Source: Euprymna scolopes (taxonomy: Eukaryota; Mollusca; Cephalopoda; Sepiida; Sepiolidae). From it: DNA of 24,071 nt. The stretch covers positions 42,416,097-42,440,167 of the forward strand of contig CM044519.1 in NCBI GenBank assembly GCA_024364805.1. The letters run 5' to 3'. Each line of letters begins with the position of its first letter. Positions within the stretch are counted from its first letter, which is position 1. The notes under the pieces were generated by a model, which searched no databases, was not told the origin of the DNA, and saw nothing but the letters and a program-made list of their open reading frames with translations. Of the stretch, positions 1-9,954 are shown one piece after another. Made by a program: the position numbers and the translations under genes.

Positions 1-47
1 CCAGGGTGAATGTCGTTTCAAGTACAAGTACAAGTAATATTTCCCCC

Positions 48-632
48 CCATATGCACCAAAAAAAAAGTGTTAGAATTAAAAAAGAGAGAAAAATATATA
101 AAATAAAAGAAAATGAGTTTATCAGCAGAACAAAGGTATAGGAAGTTGTTCACCAATGTACACAAAGGGAACTAAAATAGGATTGTTAATCAAGGTGTGG
201 TAGTTAACTAGAACATTTCTACTACTACTACTGAATGAATAAATGCAAATATTGGACTCATTTCTTGCACTAACAGTAAAATCCAAACATCCTATTTCAA
301 CTTAATTCAATTCTACACAATAGATGCAATGTCAGTTGCAATGTTAACTAATTTGCATGTTGGTTTTGAAAAAGTCATTTTGTTAATTATTATTTGTTAT
401 TGTAATTCAATGATTGTTTCAGTTTTAATATAACAAACAATATTGTTTTTGTGATACTATCGACGCCTCCCCCCCTAAAAAATGTTAGGAATTTAAAAAA
501 AGAAGGAAAAATATAGCAAAAACCAGATGAAATAAGTTTACCAGCAGAACAAAGATATAGAAAGTTGTTCACCAACACACGCACACAAAGGGAACTAAAG
601 TAGAGTTGTTAATCAAGATGTGCCAGTCTCAC
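48..632. repeat. Direct duplication of about 160 bp, offset 419 bp
   Basis: Positions about 48-200 and 467-630 are two diverged copies of the same sequence. Both start with a C-run and A-rich stretch, then share AGCAGAACAAAG, AGTTGTTCACCAA and AAAGGGAACTAAA in the same order. The shared AGCAGAAC starts at 124 and at 543. The spacer is AT-rich and has no recognisable gene. This lies in the MED10 intron upstream of the first visible exon. No protein match was seen in either strand. Confidence 0.75.
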
Positions 633-1059
633 ACAATTGAATGCAAGTTGTAGCTTGGAGCAAATCGAAATAAGCTGATGTAACTGACAGACGCAGCCTT
701 GACGGAAGATGATCAGAGGGTCAACAGTGTTACACACACACTCTGAGTGCAACTGATGTTTGCAGAATGCGTCGGAGCTTGTGTTTGTTTATTTTTTTTT
801 TTTACATTTGTGAACCCAGGAAGCTTTTGATTGGTTTAAAATTCAACCATTTTATATTTATATATTTTATCAGATGTTCTGCATTAATCCATATGCACAA
901 AAGCCATTTTCACACAATTTTTCTTTGTGGTGCAGGGTGAAGTCCTTTGTATGTTCCCACAGAAAGGTCTAAGATTGCTGGAAATAATTTAATTTCCAAT
1001 GATATATTTTGGTTTTTATTTTTTGTATTATTTTTCTAAGTTCACAAACATAAAAGTAA
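633..1059. other. Intronic sequence with no recognisable feature
   Basis: This is AT-rich intron sequence of the MED10 gene. I searched it for the missing MED10 N-terminal exon (human equivalents NIRQLG and DFQ) and found nothing that fits. It contains only short A and T runs and a short CA run near 733. Confidence 0.5.
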
Positions 1060-1547
1060 AATGATTTTGTTATATTTCTAATTTTAACAATGCTTAAAAA
1101 AAAAGAATGGTCATTAAGTCCTTTACTTGTGTTGCCATGCACAAACTATTTTTAACTAAAGACAACAATCTGGAAAAAAATTAATGAATTTAGAAAAAAT
1201 GTGTAGCAGCTTTTATTTTTTTTTTTGTTGAAAAATAAAATTAAAAAATATTTGTATTGTACGGTTTCTAATGGTTTTGTTTTTAATATTTAAAATTTCA
1301 ACAATGTTTCAAAAAGGAAACGTTTATTAATTTTTTATTGAATAATTTATTTTATTTTACTTATTTATTTTTTCTGATGAAAATGAAAAATGAAAATATT
1401 AATGATAAACATTTTGTATTATATGACTTCCAATCGCTTTGTTTTTAATATTAAGAATTTCAACAATGCTTCAAAATGGCAAAAAAAGGACATTCATTAA
1501 CTTTTTTTTTAAATAATTTATTTTTTATTTTATTTTTATTTTTTCAG
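1060..1547. repeat. T-rich tandem repeat ending at the MED10 splice acceptor
   Basis: Three diverged units are visible, near 1062-1140, 1260-1375 and 1425-1547. The last two share a TTTGTTTTTAATATT block, then AATTTCAACAATG, then an A-rich stretch, ATTAA and a long T-rich tail, with a spacing of about 165 bp. The T-rich tail of the last unit forms the polypyrimidine tract and the CAG acceptor of exon 1548-1631. The same tail in the preceding unit reads TTTTTTCTGA instead of TTTTTTCAGA. Confidence 0.65.
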
Positions 1548-1631
1548 ACATACGATGGTGGTTGGAATGCAAGAGATTGACAAATTAAAAAGTCATATGA
1601 ATGATGTTCAAGTACCCTTGGAAGTGTTTGA
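1548..1631 (+). CDS. MED10: MED10, Mediator subunit 10, internal coding exon
   Basis: This exon encodes 28 complete residues, beginning HTMVVGMQEIDKLK and ending VPLEVFE. Compared from memory with human MED10 (135 aa) it covers residues 42-69 with no gap; QEIDK aligns with human QDIDK and VPLEVFE is identical. MED10 is a subunit of the middle module of Mediator, which links transcription activators to RNA polymerase II in the nucleus. The exon starts after TTTTTTCAG and ends at GA|GTAAGT, so both flanking introns are phase 2. The N-terminal 41 residues or so are encoded upstream of the window. The exon is intact. Confidence 0.93.
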
Positions 1632-2300
1632 GTAAGTAGTGTTTTCTTTTTTTTTACCTCCTTTTTATTAAAATCCAATGTAAGTATTTACCTCCCTCCA
1701 ACTACTAGAGGGATATCACACAAGGTTGGAAGGTGGAAAGAAGAAACCAGTGCCCCTGAAGAAGGAGCACTTTGCCTATGCAAAAATGCCTGTAGTCTCA
1801 TCAGCATTCCCCAACTAGCAATAAACTTAGTAGTCCCATTGGCCTCAAACTAGCAGTAAACTTGCCCCACCCGAAAGCCTGGCAGGGTGGATCACCTAGG
1901 TACTACCTAGAACATACATCAGCCCAACAGTTAAAAAGGCTCAGTTTCTGTTGAATTGATTGTTAAAAATGGAACCTCCACTGGCATGAAATTAAACAAA
2001 ACTCCAAATGAATCGTGTGAATTGAAACAATAGAAAATATTGCTGGTATTATGTATTTATTTTTATTAATGTTGCTCTCTATACTTCCCAGGGTTAACAC
2101 ATTAACTGTTTAACTTTTATGTCATTAATTTCTTAGGCAGCCCTATACAAAAGTACATTAAATCAAAATCATAAAGTAAATATTGCATGCAGAGAAATCT
2201 GTTTTCTGATAAGACGTAACATGGTTTTCTTCATGGGTAGAATCAGCTGATTGTATTTCTCAGTCACATTTAACTGTTGTGATCTTCTGCCTTACTTATC
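1632..2300. other. First part of a MED10 intron, no gene
   Basis: This is the 5' part of the 2662-bp intron between the first two visible MED10 exons. Near 1810-1870 a sequence of about 20 bases, AACTAGCARTAAACTT, occurs twice. The segment 1690-1930 is less AT-rich than its surroundings and may be another old repeat, but I cannot assign it to a family. Confidence 0.4.
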
Positions 2301-3415
2301 CCTGCTATAGTAATTAAAAATTGCTCAGCTGAGCTAGTCCTCATAATTTCCAAGCTCAACAATAGATGACTTGTTGAATCTTGCTTCTCTAATAGCTGGA
2401 AGATGGCCTTTCTGGTACCAGTGTACAAGAATTCTGGTGAAAGGGCTGACCCTATCAATCTCCTCCCCCCTCTTCACTAAAATCTTTGAGACCTTAATTA
2501 ATCAAGCACGAGTCCACCACCTCACAAAAGCAAATCTCTCTGACAAACAGTATGGATTTAGGCAATGTCATTCTAATGCAGATATTTTAACTGTTATCTC
2601 TGAACGCATATACCATGCACTGGATAAAGCAGGCAAAGCCAAAGCTGTAGCCCTTGATATATCCAAGTCTGGCACGAAGAGCTGCTAATGAAAATTAAAT
2701 CATATGGTATAACTGGACATATACTAAATATAATTAAATTCTTCTTAAACAATAGGACCATCCAGGTTGCCATTGATGGACATACATCCAAGTAGCATAA
2801 CATTAATGTGGGAGTGCCTCAGAGGGCGATCCTTAAACCAGTATTATTCCTGATATTCATAAACGATCTCCCTGATAATATTGTGTCCGAGATGGGTATA
2901 TTTGCTGATAATGCAACACTCTATAACATGCACGAGGGAAGAACGGATGTACATAAATCTAAGTCCATGGCAGAATTGTTAGAAAATGATCTCCAGACCG
3001 TAGTGGAATAGGGCCGCAAATGAATGGTAACATTTAATGCAACTAAGACTAAGCTGCTCTCCGTTAACAATTACAAGATGCCTCTCCAACCACCGATATG
3101 CATGAAAAATAACAACTTACCTGAGAATTCTTCCTTCAAACTCCTTGATTTAACATTCACAGGTAATATAAACTGGAACAAATACATTGAGGACATTGTG
3201 AAGGCTGCTGCAAAGAATGTAGGTTCCTTCTATCGAACAGCTAGACTTTGGAATTCCCTTCCTCTTACCTGCTTCTCTGACTACTGATATGCAGAAGTTT
3301 AAATATAATGTAAACTAACATCTTATTAATCTTTCCTAGGCATGGTTCCAAATAATAGCCCCTTACGTCCAAGTGGCGATATGCCTTGTTAGGGGTGAAC
3401 GTTAGAAAAAAAGAA
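2301..3415 (+). mobile_element. Decayed LINE fragment (Jockey-like reverse transcriptase and 3' end)
   Basis: Translation in shifting + frames gives reverse transcriptase blocks in the usual order: NCSAELVLIISKL and WKMAFLVPVYKNSGE (2301-2450), LSDKQYGFRQCHSNAD and KAVALDISK (2530-2670), GVPQRAILKPVLFLIFINDL (2809-2870), then FADNATLY (2900-2925). The family signature is F/YADD, so the second catalytic Asp is Asn here. The copy carries several stops and frameshifts. It lacks the endonuclease region and a short segment after LDISK. It also has an internal deletion near 3238, where GSFYRT runs straight into ARLWNSLP, skipping about 390 bp present in the copy at 4554. Its 3' end is GGGGTGAAC followed by an A-rich tail. 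It is dead and lies in sense in a MED10 intron. Confidence 0.85.
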
Positions 3416-3927
3416 AAAATTACCTTGTTTGTGTGTAAAATTCTTTAGATTTTGATGTGAAATATGAATTCTGTTCAATTTCCTCTCATGAGGTTAACCA
3501 AAGGTCATCTAAATGGTATGTAATCCTCAAAATAAGTGATAATCCAAGGGAGCTAAGTCTGGAGAATATGCATAATGAGACAAAATTTCCCACACAAATT
3601 CTTCTGAGAGATTTTTGGGCAGTAGTGCACAATGGAGATGAGTATTATTATGATGGAAGATGACTCCTTTTTTATTAATTAAAGAAGGTTGTCTTCAGGC
3701 CAACATGAATGAGAATATTGTGGAAAAATATGAATGATGCTTTAATAATCTGAAAGAAAAAATTATAAATTAATTGTTGTGATATGTTGGAAGTAATAAC
3801 AATATGCATGAAATAAATTACAATGATTTTAAGGGCCATTCCTCAAATCAACAGAACCTTTTGCACCAACCTGATATATTTTTAATTCCCCATTTTTACA
3901 TTCTTTTTTTACATTCTGTTAAGCATC

Positions 3928-3974
<47 letters not shown>

Positions 3975-4293
3975 GAAGAAAATTAAAACTGGAAGTTGAA
4001 CTTTACAATCAAAATTTATTGTTCCACTTTACAAAGTCCTTATTCCGCAGAGTTTCAAAGAATACTGTTCTTGTTATTCTTCTCATCAGAGGACATATAG
4101 AAATCAGTAAATTATATTTGTAGCAATGCTAGAATTTCCTAGTTAAGGCATTAAGTGAAAGTTTTAATTTTCTTTCTCTATATAAATGCTGTTATTTATA
4201 TTAGTTTGAAGTTTACCATTGCGTATATCAGGTAAATACTACCCTTTGATTTCATTAATATATATTTATATATTTATTTTCTTTTTCTCTCAG
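3416..4293. other. MED10 intron remainder with a compound microsatellite
   Basis: There is no gene here. An ORF at 3457-3663 shows no recognisable domain. A compound microsatellite of TG, then TA, then GA dinucleotides occupies about 3928-3975. The stretch ends in the pyrimidine-rich acceptor CTTTTTCTCTCAG of the next MED10 exon. Confidence 0.6.
3928..3975. repeat. Compound microsatellite (TG)n(TA)n(GA)n
   Basis: About eight TG, eight TA and seven GA dinucleotides follow each other without interruption. The order suggests successive slippage from one ancestral tract. Confidence 0.95.
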
Positions 4294-4396
4294 ATGTATT
4301 GATAGAGGAAAAAATCCACACCTGTACACTAAGGAATGTTTGGAAAAGGCATTGGCCAAAAATGAATTAGTTAAAGGAAAAATCGACAATTTCAAG
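4294..4396 (+). CDS. MED10: MED10, internal coding exon
   Basis: The split codon GA|A (Glu) is completed by the first base, then 34 residues follow, including NPHLYTKECLEKALAKNE and VKGKID. These correspond to human MED10 residues 70-103 with no gap, about 26 of 34 identical by eye against the human sequence as I remember it. This segment belongs to the conserved helical core of the family that contacts other middle-module subunits. The exon begins after CTCTCAG and ends at AAG|GTAAGT (phase 0). A Cys replaces human Tyr70; nothing suggests loss of function. Confidence 0.95.
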
Positions 4397-4553
4397 GTAA
4401 GTGACCATTTAACTTTTCTCTTCTAATCTATATAAAATTCTGTAAAGTTTGAATCTCACAGGAGTTTGAAAAAATTTTTTAAAACTTGATCTGCATTTTA
4501 TAAATCTAAAGAAATTGATATAGCATAAAAAAAAACATTGTATAAATATCTTT
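4397..4553. other. Start of the last MED10 intron in the window
   Basis: A short AT-rich spacer between the splice donor at 4397 and the LINE fragment that follows. Nothing else is recognisable. Confidence 0.6.
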
Positions 4554-5384
4554 TTAAGCTAAATGACATTTTATCTTTACATCATCAACGCTCTGATCCC
4601 CATCTGGCATCAATTGAAATGAATGGCTCGCGTCTTGGGGAGGCCTCATGTTTTGACAAGCTTCTGGGCTTGATCTTTACTCCTGATCTTAAATGGAACA
4701 TATACATTAAATCCATTGCCAAGGCTGCTGGAAAAATGGTGGGATCCTTCTATCGATCCAGTAGATATCTCACTGCTGATGCAATTCTCTATCTATATAA
4801 GAGCCAGGTACGTCCAAGGATGGAGTACTGTTGCCACATTTGGCAGGAGCTGCTAGAAAGGACTTATCCTGCCTTGATAGAGTTCAAAATAGACTTCGTA
4901 GCCTCGTAGGGTATGTCCTTTTCTCTTCCCTGCAACCTCTTTCTCACAGAAGAGATGTTGCGAGTTTGTCTCTGCTTTATCGTTATTTTCATGGCAAGTG
5001 CTCGGCTGAGCTCCAATCTATGGTCCCCCCTCGCCAAACTTTCACAAGAAACACCCGTGTAGCAAAAAACATTATCACTAATTTACTCTTTATCTGTGCC
5101 TAAACCTAAACGTAGATTCCATGAACAAAGCTTCTTTCTTAGAACTGCACGCCTATGGAATTGTGTTCCGTTTTCCTGCTTTCCAGCTGACTACAATATG
5201 GTTGTCTTCAAGTCTAACGTAAGCAAGTTTTTGATGAGCTGTTCCATATAAGTTAATAAATTTACTAAATTTCCATTACTAACGATTACTTTATTGTCCA
5301 ATTTCTACTGTACACTCTTTAACCCTTATCCTCGAGTGGCCTTTTGGCCTTGATAAAGTGGTGATGCCTATGTAAAAAAAAAAA
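4554..5384 (+). mobile_element. 5'-truncated LINE fragment (Jockey-like, C-terminal part and 3' end)
   Basis: Three + frames together carry the C-terminal region of a LINE ORF2. The first has FDKLLGLIFTPDLKWN, AKAAGKMVGSFYRSSRYL and LYKSQVRPRMEYCCHIWQ (4630-4845). A second frame has LDRVQNRLRSLVG, LQPLSHRRDVASLSLLYRYF and SAELQSMVPP (4860-5040). A third has RFHEQSFFLRTARLWN, SCFPADYN and VFKSNVSKFL (5110-5250), ending in a stop near 5250. The 3' UTR of about 120 bp ends in an A12 run at 5373. It is 5'-truncated and broken by at least two frameshifts. The 3' UTR differs from the copy at 2301, which suggests a different subfamily. It lies in sense in a MED10 intron. Confidence 0.88.
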
Positions 5385-6689
5385 ATTTTTTTTGATAACT
5401 TGCAAAAAAAGTAGGGCATTCAGCATTCGTTCCAAATGCATTGCGTTTGCTTAAAATGTTTTTGCTAAAACAATACACAAATTGTAGTTACTTTGTAGCG
5501 TACATGTGTTTACCATTGTGGGAGTTGGTAATTAGCGTTGTAGCATAGGCTGTTAGCAAGTTTGTGTAAGGTAGATAAGCATGGTGAGAAGAGATATTCG
5601 TCATCGATCTTGTGTACGCCAAATATGCATGTTCCTACGACTCCGAATAAAAGGGAACAACAACACTAAGAGAAGCACATTTAAATGTGAGATTTAAAAG
5701 GAAGAACATTAAATCAGTTGCATATCTACAAGAAATATTTATTTAAAGAGAAAAGTTATGAACAAAAACCGTGTGTTGTGCACACATGCGTGTGTACGAA
5801 TGAGCATGCATGAAGTTGAAATGTTCATTACGCGTATATGTTCATTGTGCATACGTGTGTCTGGTGTTTGTGTGTGATCACAAGAGTTCATTAATATAAA
5901 CATGTGTATGCATTCTTATCTTGAAAAAGAATGTACCGTCGTTTTATCTTAAAACAAAGGTATCCCCTTGTCGAGGTGAACGGAAATGTGCATGTCTGCA
6001 CATTGACGGTCAGATGCTAAAGAGAGATAGATAGATAGATAACGGAATATGAAATAGAGAACGCCACTTGTCTGACAAAGTGGAATAAAGGGCAGATAAC
6101 CGGTGTGTAATTGTGATACGTTTGTGTGTGTGTCTAAGACAAATCTAATAGCATATCAGTCTGAAAAGCATCTGCCCATAACTTACAATCTCAAGCAAAG
6201 ACTAAATGATTCTTTCCACAAAATTTTACAAATATTCTTTGTACTAGCTATAAAGCGGTAGAAGATAGTTAAAAATAGAAATTGACATGGCGCGATACTG
6301 TACCAATGCAACTCAAGAAACAGGTATAAATTAATATACTTTAAAAAGTAAAACATTTATAGACTTGGATTGTTTGGATTATTCAGACTACTTTTCCAAT
6401 CTTGGATTTTATTTTTGCATTTCAGCTGAAGTAACCTTTGACCTTCTTCAAGTCTGTCTTTAAACTTAAGAATTTATATGGTATTTAGAAATAAGCCCTT
6501 TCTTTAATTCATATGGGTAAATTGTTCTTGTCCTGTCAGCCATGATCAGTTAGTATCATCTGTACTGAAGAAGGTCGGCAGTTATATTAGCCAAACCATT
6601 GAGGTAATAATATCTAAGTAGTAAGAAGAACCGTAATAAAAATTATCAATCCTCATCTCAAAGATTCCAATATTGTAGAATTATTATTA
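5385..6689. other. Intronic region with simple sequence, no gene
   Basis: No coding sequence is recognisable on either strand. At 5765-5890 there is a stretch rich in alternating purine and pyrimidine (GTGTG, CACAC, GCATGC). At about 6026-6042 there is a short GATA repeat. The segment 5400-5740 is somewhat less AT-rich and could be an old repeat, but I could not assign it. Confidence 0.5.
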
Positions 6690-7203
6690 AAAAAGCCTGG
6701 GTGTTTGTAGGTGTGTGTTGAGCAAAAAAAAAAAAAAAAAAAAAAAGAAAAGTTGTCGTAGGTAGGCAGGCTCAAACCCGTGACGCGAAGGCGGAAAAGA
6801 AAGTGGAGGTGTGTGTAAGAGTATTGGTTGAGGAGGCAGACTCGAACCCATACCGCGAAGGAAAAAAGAAAGTGAAAAAAAAATATGATGCATTAGCTAT
6901 TGTGCATATCGCCAAACTGGAAGTGACGTAGGTTCAAATTAAGGCTAGGCAATCAAAAAGAGGTGATGACTTTTGAAAATATCGTCGAAAAAAAAAAGTG
7001 ACCCCTCCCTGTAGAAAAGTGCCCAGTTGAAGGTGAAGGAATTGATGTTTTTGACCAATTTTTCAATATTTGTCATCTGAAGGATCGACCATCAAATTGA
7101 TACTGATTTCGTGAAAATCCGTCACCTCTGTTGAAAGTTTTTGCGAGACATACAAACATACATACATTCATACAAACAAACAGGTGGGATTTATATTATA
7201 GAC
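6690..7203. repeat. Composite interspersed repeat, unit 1
   Basis: It begins with CCTGGGTGTTTGTAGGTGTG, resembling the start of the next two units (CCCGGGTGTTTGGAGGTGTG and CCCGGGTGTTTTTGGGTGTG). It contains an A23 run and, on the minus strand, two B-box-like sequences followed leftward by poly-pyrimidine: GGGTTTGAGCC (near 6765-6777) and GGGTTCGAGTCTG (near 6838-6851). It ends with a GTTGAAAGTTTTTGCGAGAC block, CATA repeats, and TTTATATTATAGAC, the same order as unit 3. I cannot name the family. Confidence 0.7.
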
Positions 7204-7806
7204 TAGCAAGGGGTACCCGGCGTTACCCGGGTGTTTGGAGGTGTGTTGGTGGGTTGGGTGGGTAGATTAAAACAACCCTGTTAAAAAAAAAAAAAAAAAG
7301 TTGGCCGGTGGTTTGGAGGTGTAAAAGAAAAAAAATAGTTTTAGTAGAAAGGTAGGCTTGAACCCCGAACCTTTGACGTGGAGGTGGAAAGGAAATGGGA
7401 AAAAAAATCCTGCGACCTAACCATCTCGACCACGGGAACAGATGAATTGATAAGTGTGTTAAGTTGACGTTTATAAACCAAAATTAGCAGGTGCGACAAC
7501 GTCAAGTTGCGTGATGTTTGACCTAGTTTTGCACTGGAAGCCAGTTTCTGTTTTCCCTGCTATGCAGCGATCAAAAAATATCTTGAAAATAGCTTGTAAA
7601 AGTCGGGTAAATTAAAGTGAAGTAAAAAAAAAAAAAAAACACAAAAAAACTAATGTAAGGCAAACGAACAATGTTAAAGGTAAAAATCGAAAAAACAAAA
7701 AAGAAAACAGAAAAACGAACGTTAAAACTTCTAAAAAATAAAAAAATAAAAAACACGTGAAAAATGGCTTAAATAAGCCTGTTTCGATATTAAAATTTTA
7801 AAAATC
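7204..7806. repeat. Composite interspersed repeat, unit 2
   Basis: It opens with TAGCAAGGGGTACCCGGCG and ACCCGGGTGTTTGGAGGTGTG. On the minus strand it holds a tRNA-like head: A-box-like TGGTCGAGATGG near 7427-7438 and B-box-like GGTTCAAGCCT near 7353-7363, separated by an A-rich insertion. The end (7711-7806, AAAACGAACGTT then GTGAAAAATGGCTTAAATAA) is repeated in diverged form at about 7900-7962 in unit 3, an offset of about 158 bp. The CATA-rich 3' end seen in units 1 and 3 is missing. Confidence 0.65.
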
Positions 7807-8348
7807 GGTGGGTACCCGGGTGTTTTTGGGTGTGTGGTCGGGGGTGGGGGTGTTAATGAAAACCTAAGAATAAGCAAAGTAAAAAAAAAAAAAAAGAAGA
7901 AAAACGAACGTTACGTGAAAATGGTTTAAATAACACTGGTTCAATATTAAAATTTAAAAAATCAAAAAAAAAAAAGAAGACATCTCACACCACGATTTGA
8001 ACCCAAAATGTTTAGATAATGACCCAACACGCTAACCAACTGAGCTAACGCGACGTACATGAAATTTTGTCAGTTCTTCAACTATTTAAACTAAATCAGG
8101 CCATGACATCATCTGACGCATGCGTAGAACCGGTCGTCATCACGAGAGGACGGTTTTTGAAAATTGTCGATTTCGGGGTGAAAAAATTAACGTTTTTAGC
8201 CAGTTTTTCGATATTTTTCGGGCGAAGGATGGAGTTTCAATATAATGCCAAGTTTGTGAATTTTTGTTCTGTCTGTCGAAAGTTTTTAGCAGACACACAA
8301 ACACACATACATACATACACACATTTTCGCTTTTATATATATAGATAA
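7807..8348. repeat. Composite interspersed repeat, unit 3
   Basis: It starts with GGTGGGTACCCGGGTGTTTT, holds the clearest tRNA-like head of the three on the minus strand (7980-8054), and ends with GTCGAAAGTTTTTAGCAGAC, CATA and CACA repeats, then CTTTTATATATATAGAT. The final 180 bases match the end of unit 1 in order (GAAGGATSGA, GTTTTT-GAC, AGTTTTT-GC-GACA). Confidence 0.7.
7980..8054 (-). repeat. tRNA-like SINE head (degenerate)
   Basis: The reverse complement starts GTCGCGTTAGCTCAGTTGG and contains a good A-box (TTAGCTCAGTTGGTTAG) and, 30 bases further on, a B-box (GGTTCAAATCG), the two internal promoter elements of RNA polymerase III. The acceptor ends do not pair and the T-stem is poor, so it is not a working tRNA. 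It reads as the head of a tRNA-derived SINE embedded in the surrounding repeat. Confidence 0.6.
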
Positions 8349-9719
8349 TTGATTGGTGCTTGTGTATTATAATTAGATCTCTAAAAAATTAAATCACGTG
8401 TTATGTCAAAAATAGTAAAAATTACAAAACATGATAGACTAGAAGATCTATTGGAACTATTTTGTTTGATAATTTTTTTTTTTGTCTTGTAATTATTCTT
8501 CTACTTGGTCATTTTTCGTAATTTTTGTAATTTCCACATGACATGTAAGTACATAATAGTGTTTTTACTTAAAATGCATTTTTTGTTAAACAATTATCAT
8601 GCGCAAACATCAATTGATTCATGAATGCATGGTATTTTGGGATATTTATCAAAACTTACTGCTCATAGCAACATATCTTTGCTTCTAATGTTAGATGAAC
8701 ATTTGTTATATCACTTTTTTGGCTGTGGATAAAAGATAATAAAGATGGTATTTTAGAAATATTATATTTATTTGCATTACAACAGCCAAGTTGGACTTTC
8801 ATAACTGGTGGTAATGAAGTTCCAGCATTCAAACCTCATGGTTGATGTATTGCTCTGTCCAACCAGACTGCTGGTAAAACAAACGTTAAACTGAATATGT
8901 TTAGTTTTGTTATTTTGTTTTACAGCATAGCAAATATTTTGGGGTTATTTAATGCAGAATCCATTAATTTTTTTTTTTTTTTTTGCGTTAAGTTCTTTTA
9001 TATCTTCAAATATTTATTCATAGTATTTGGTTTGCTTATTTTGTAGGAGAAATTATTTTTGTCTTTACTGAACATCAAAGGGAAAGGGGGGAAAAAACCA
9101 TAACATCAATGTGTGATGCATTGTAGGTCAGGAAGTCAATGTCTTCAGACAATCTGATCTGAAAGCACCAGAAATATAATGATATTTTGTGAATTTTCAG
9201 ACTATAATTCTTAACAACGTTAATATTTATATTTGTACTATGTTTCATCCGTACTGGATGGATAAATGATTAAATCTAGAAAAATCTGTTAAAGGGAGAC
9301 GACTCTTTCTACTCTAAAATTATCTTCCTTATCAAAAGATATTTTGCAAAACATTTTGAAGGAATTATCTGTCCTTGGTGATTTAGGCAGTTATCTGTCC
9401 TTGCATAGACAAGACAACATAACAAACAGGAAATTTCAAAAAGAAAAGTGTTAGTGCCATCTATTTCCCACTTTTTAGAACTTATATGCCTGTTGTTTAC
9501 ATGACTCAGAGTGTAGGTGAATTGCATTGGCAAAATAACTGATAACCAAATCTGGTAACACAGATTGGGTGTACTTGGTCGTTTAATATGTGACCTGCAT
9601 TTGATTGAGTGAAGAAATAGACAACTTTAAAAAGGTTTTTACAGGAAATTATATTTATTTTTACTTTCTTTGAAATTTATACTTTCTCTTTTTGCTCATA
9701 AACTTTTTTTTTTTTTCAG
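8349..9719. other. 3' part of the last MED10 intron, no gene
   Basis: This is AT-rich intron sequence. It contains a foldback at 8390-8560, a T16 run near 8969, and one copy of the AAGGGAGA-type motif at 9292. It ends with T-rich sequence and TTTTTTCAG, the acceptor of the last MED10 exon. ORFs here show no recognisable protein. Confidence 0.55.
8390..8560. repeat. Imperfect foldback (possible MITE)
   Basis: The left arm, from about 8394, reads ACGTGTTATGTC, AATTACAAAACATGA, AGACTAGAAGATC. The reverse complement of the right arm, to about 8550, reads ACATGTCATGTG, AATTACGAAAAATGA, CAAGTAGAAGAAT. The order is the same with roughly two thirds identity, separated by a T-rich loop near 8475. No target duplication is clear. 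Confidence 0.5.
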
Positions 9720-9815
9720 AAGTTTAAAGTTTCTCTTATATCAGAATTAAGCAAAGTTTTTCCAAATGAAATGGCAAAATACCGAGCAATCCGTGGAGAT
9801 GACCGACCGACGTAA
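9720..9815 (+). CDS. MED10: MED10, last coding exon with stop codon
   Basis: This exon encodes 31 residues and TAA, beginning KFKVSLISELSKVFPNEMAK and ending YRAIRGDDRPT. It aligns without gaps with human MED10 from residue 104 to the C-terminus (KFKSLLIQELSKVFP, MAKYRSIRG), and stops one residue short of the human protein. It begins directly after TTTTTTCAG in phase 0, matching the AAG|GTAAGT donor 5.3 kb upstream. Together the three exons give 93 complete residues of a protein expected to be about 134 aa. No defect is visible. Confidence 0.95.
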   Translation, partial: KFKVSLISELSKVFPNEMAKYRAIRGDDRPT

Positions 9816-9930
9816 TGGATAATGAATCTAACCTTTGACCTGCCATCCTACACAGTACATCAGTCACCTCTCATTCCAAATAAAATATTTTTCATTCATT
9901 TTTTGAAATAAATCAACTTAATAAAAAGCA
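9816..9930 (+). other. MED10: MED10 3' UTR
   Basis: A short AT-rich tail after the stop codon contains three AATAAA signals within about 50 bases. The transcript probably ends within 10-30 bases of one of them, just before the 20-bp minisatellite. No splice donor is evident, so this appears to be the terminal exon. Confidence 0.7.
9879..9925 (+). promoter_or_regulatory. Three polyadenylation signals (AATAAA)
   Basis: AATAAA occurs at 9879-9884, 9907-9912 and 9920-9925, 64 to 110 bases after the MED10 stop codon. The tight cluster could give several closely spaced 3' ends. Confidence 0.75.
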
Positions 9931-9954
9931 ACCTTATTTTTTGCATTTATTTAC

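Noticed and set aside
1-1547. A search for the N-terminal MED10 exon
   Set aside because: No reading frame with the conserved N-terminal residues and a matching phase-2 donor was found; it must lie upstream of the window.
5400-5740. A solo LTR in the MED10 intron
   Set aside because: An AATAAA and somewhat richer composition were noticed, but no ends, duplication or second copy could be found in the window.
6687-6893. A minus-strand frame with Phe runs
   Set aside because: It is the translation of long A tracts and the composite repeat.
7980-8054. A possible functional tRNA gene on the minus strand
   Set aside because: A- and B-boxes are good, but the acceptor ends do not pair and the T-stem is poor; it is embedded in a repeat, so it is better read as a SINE head.
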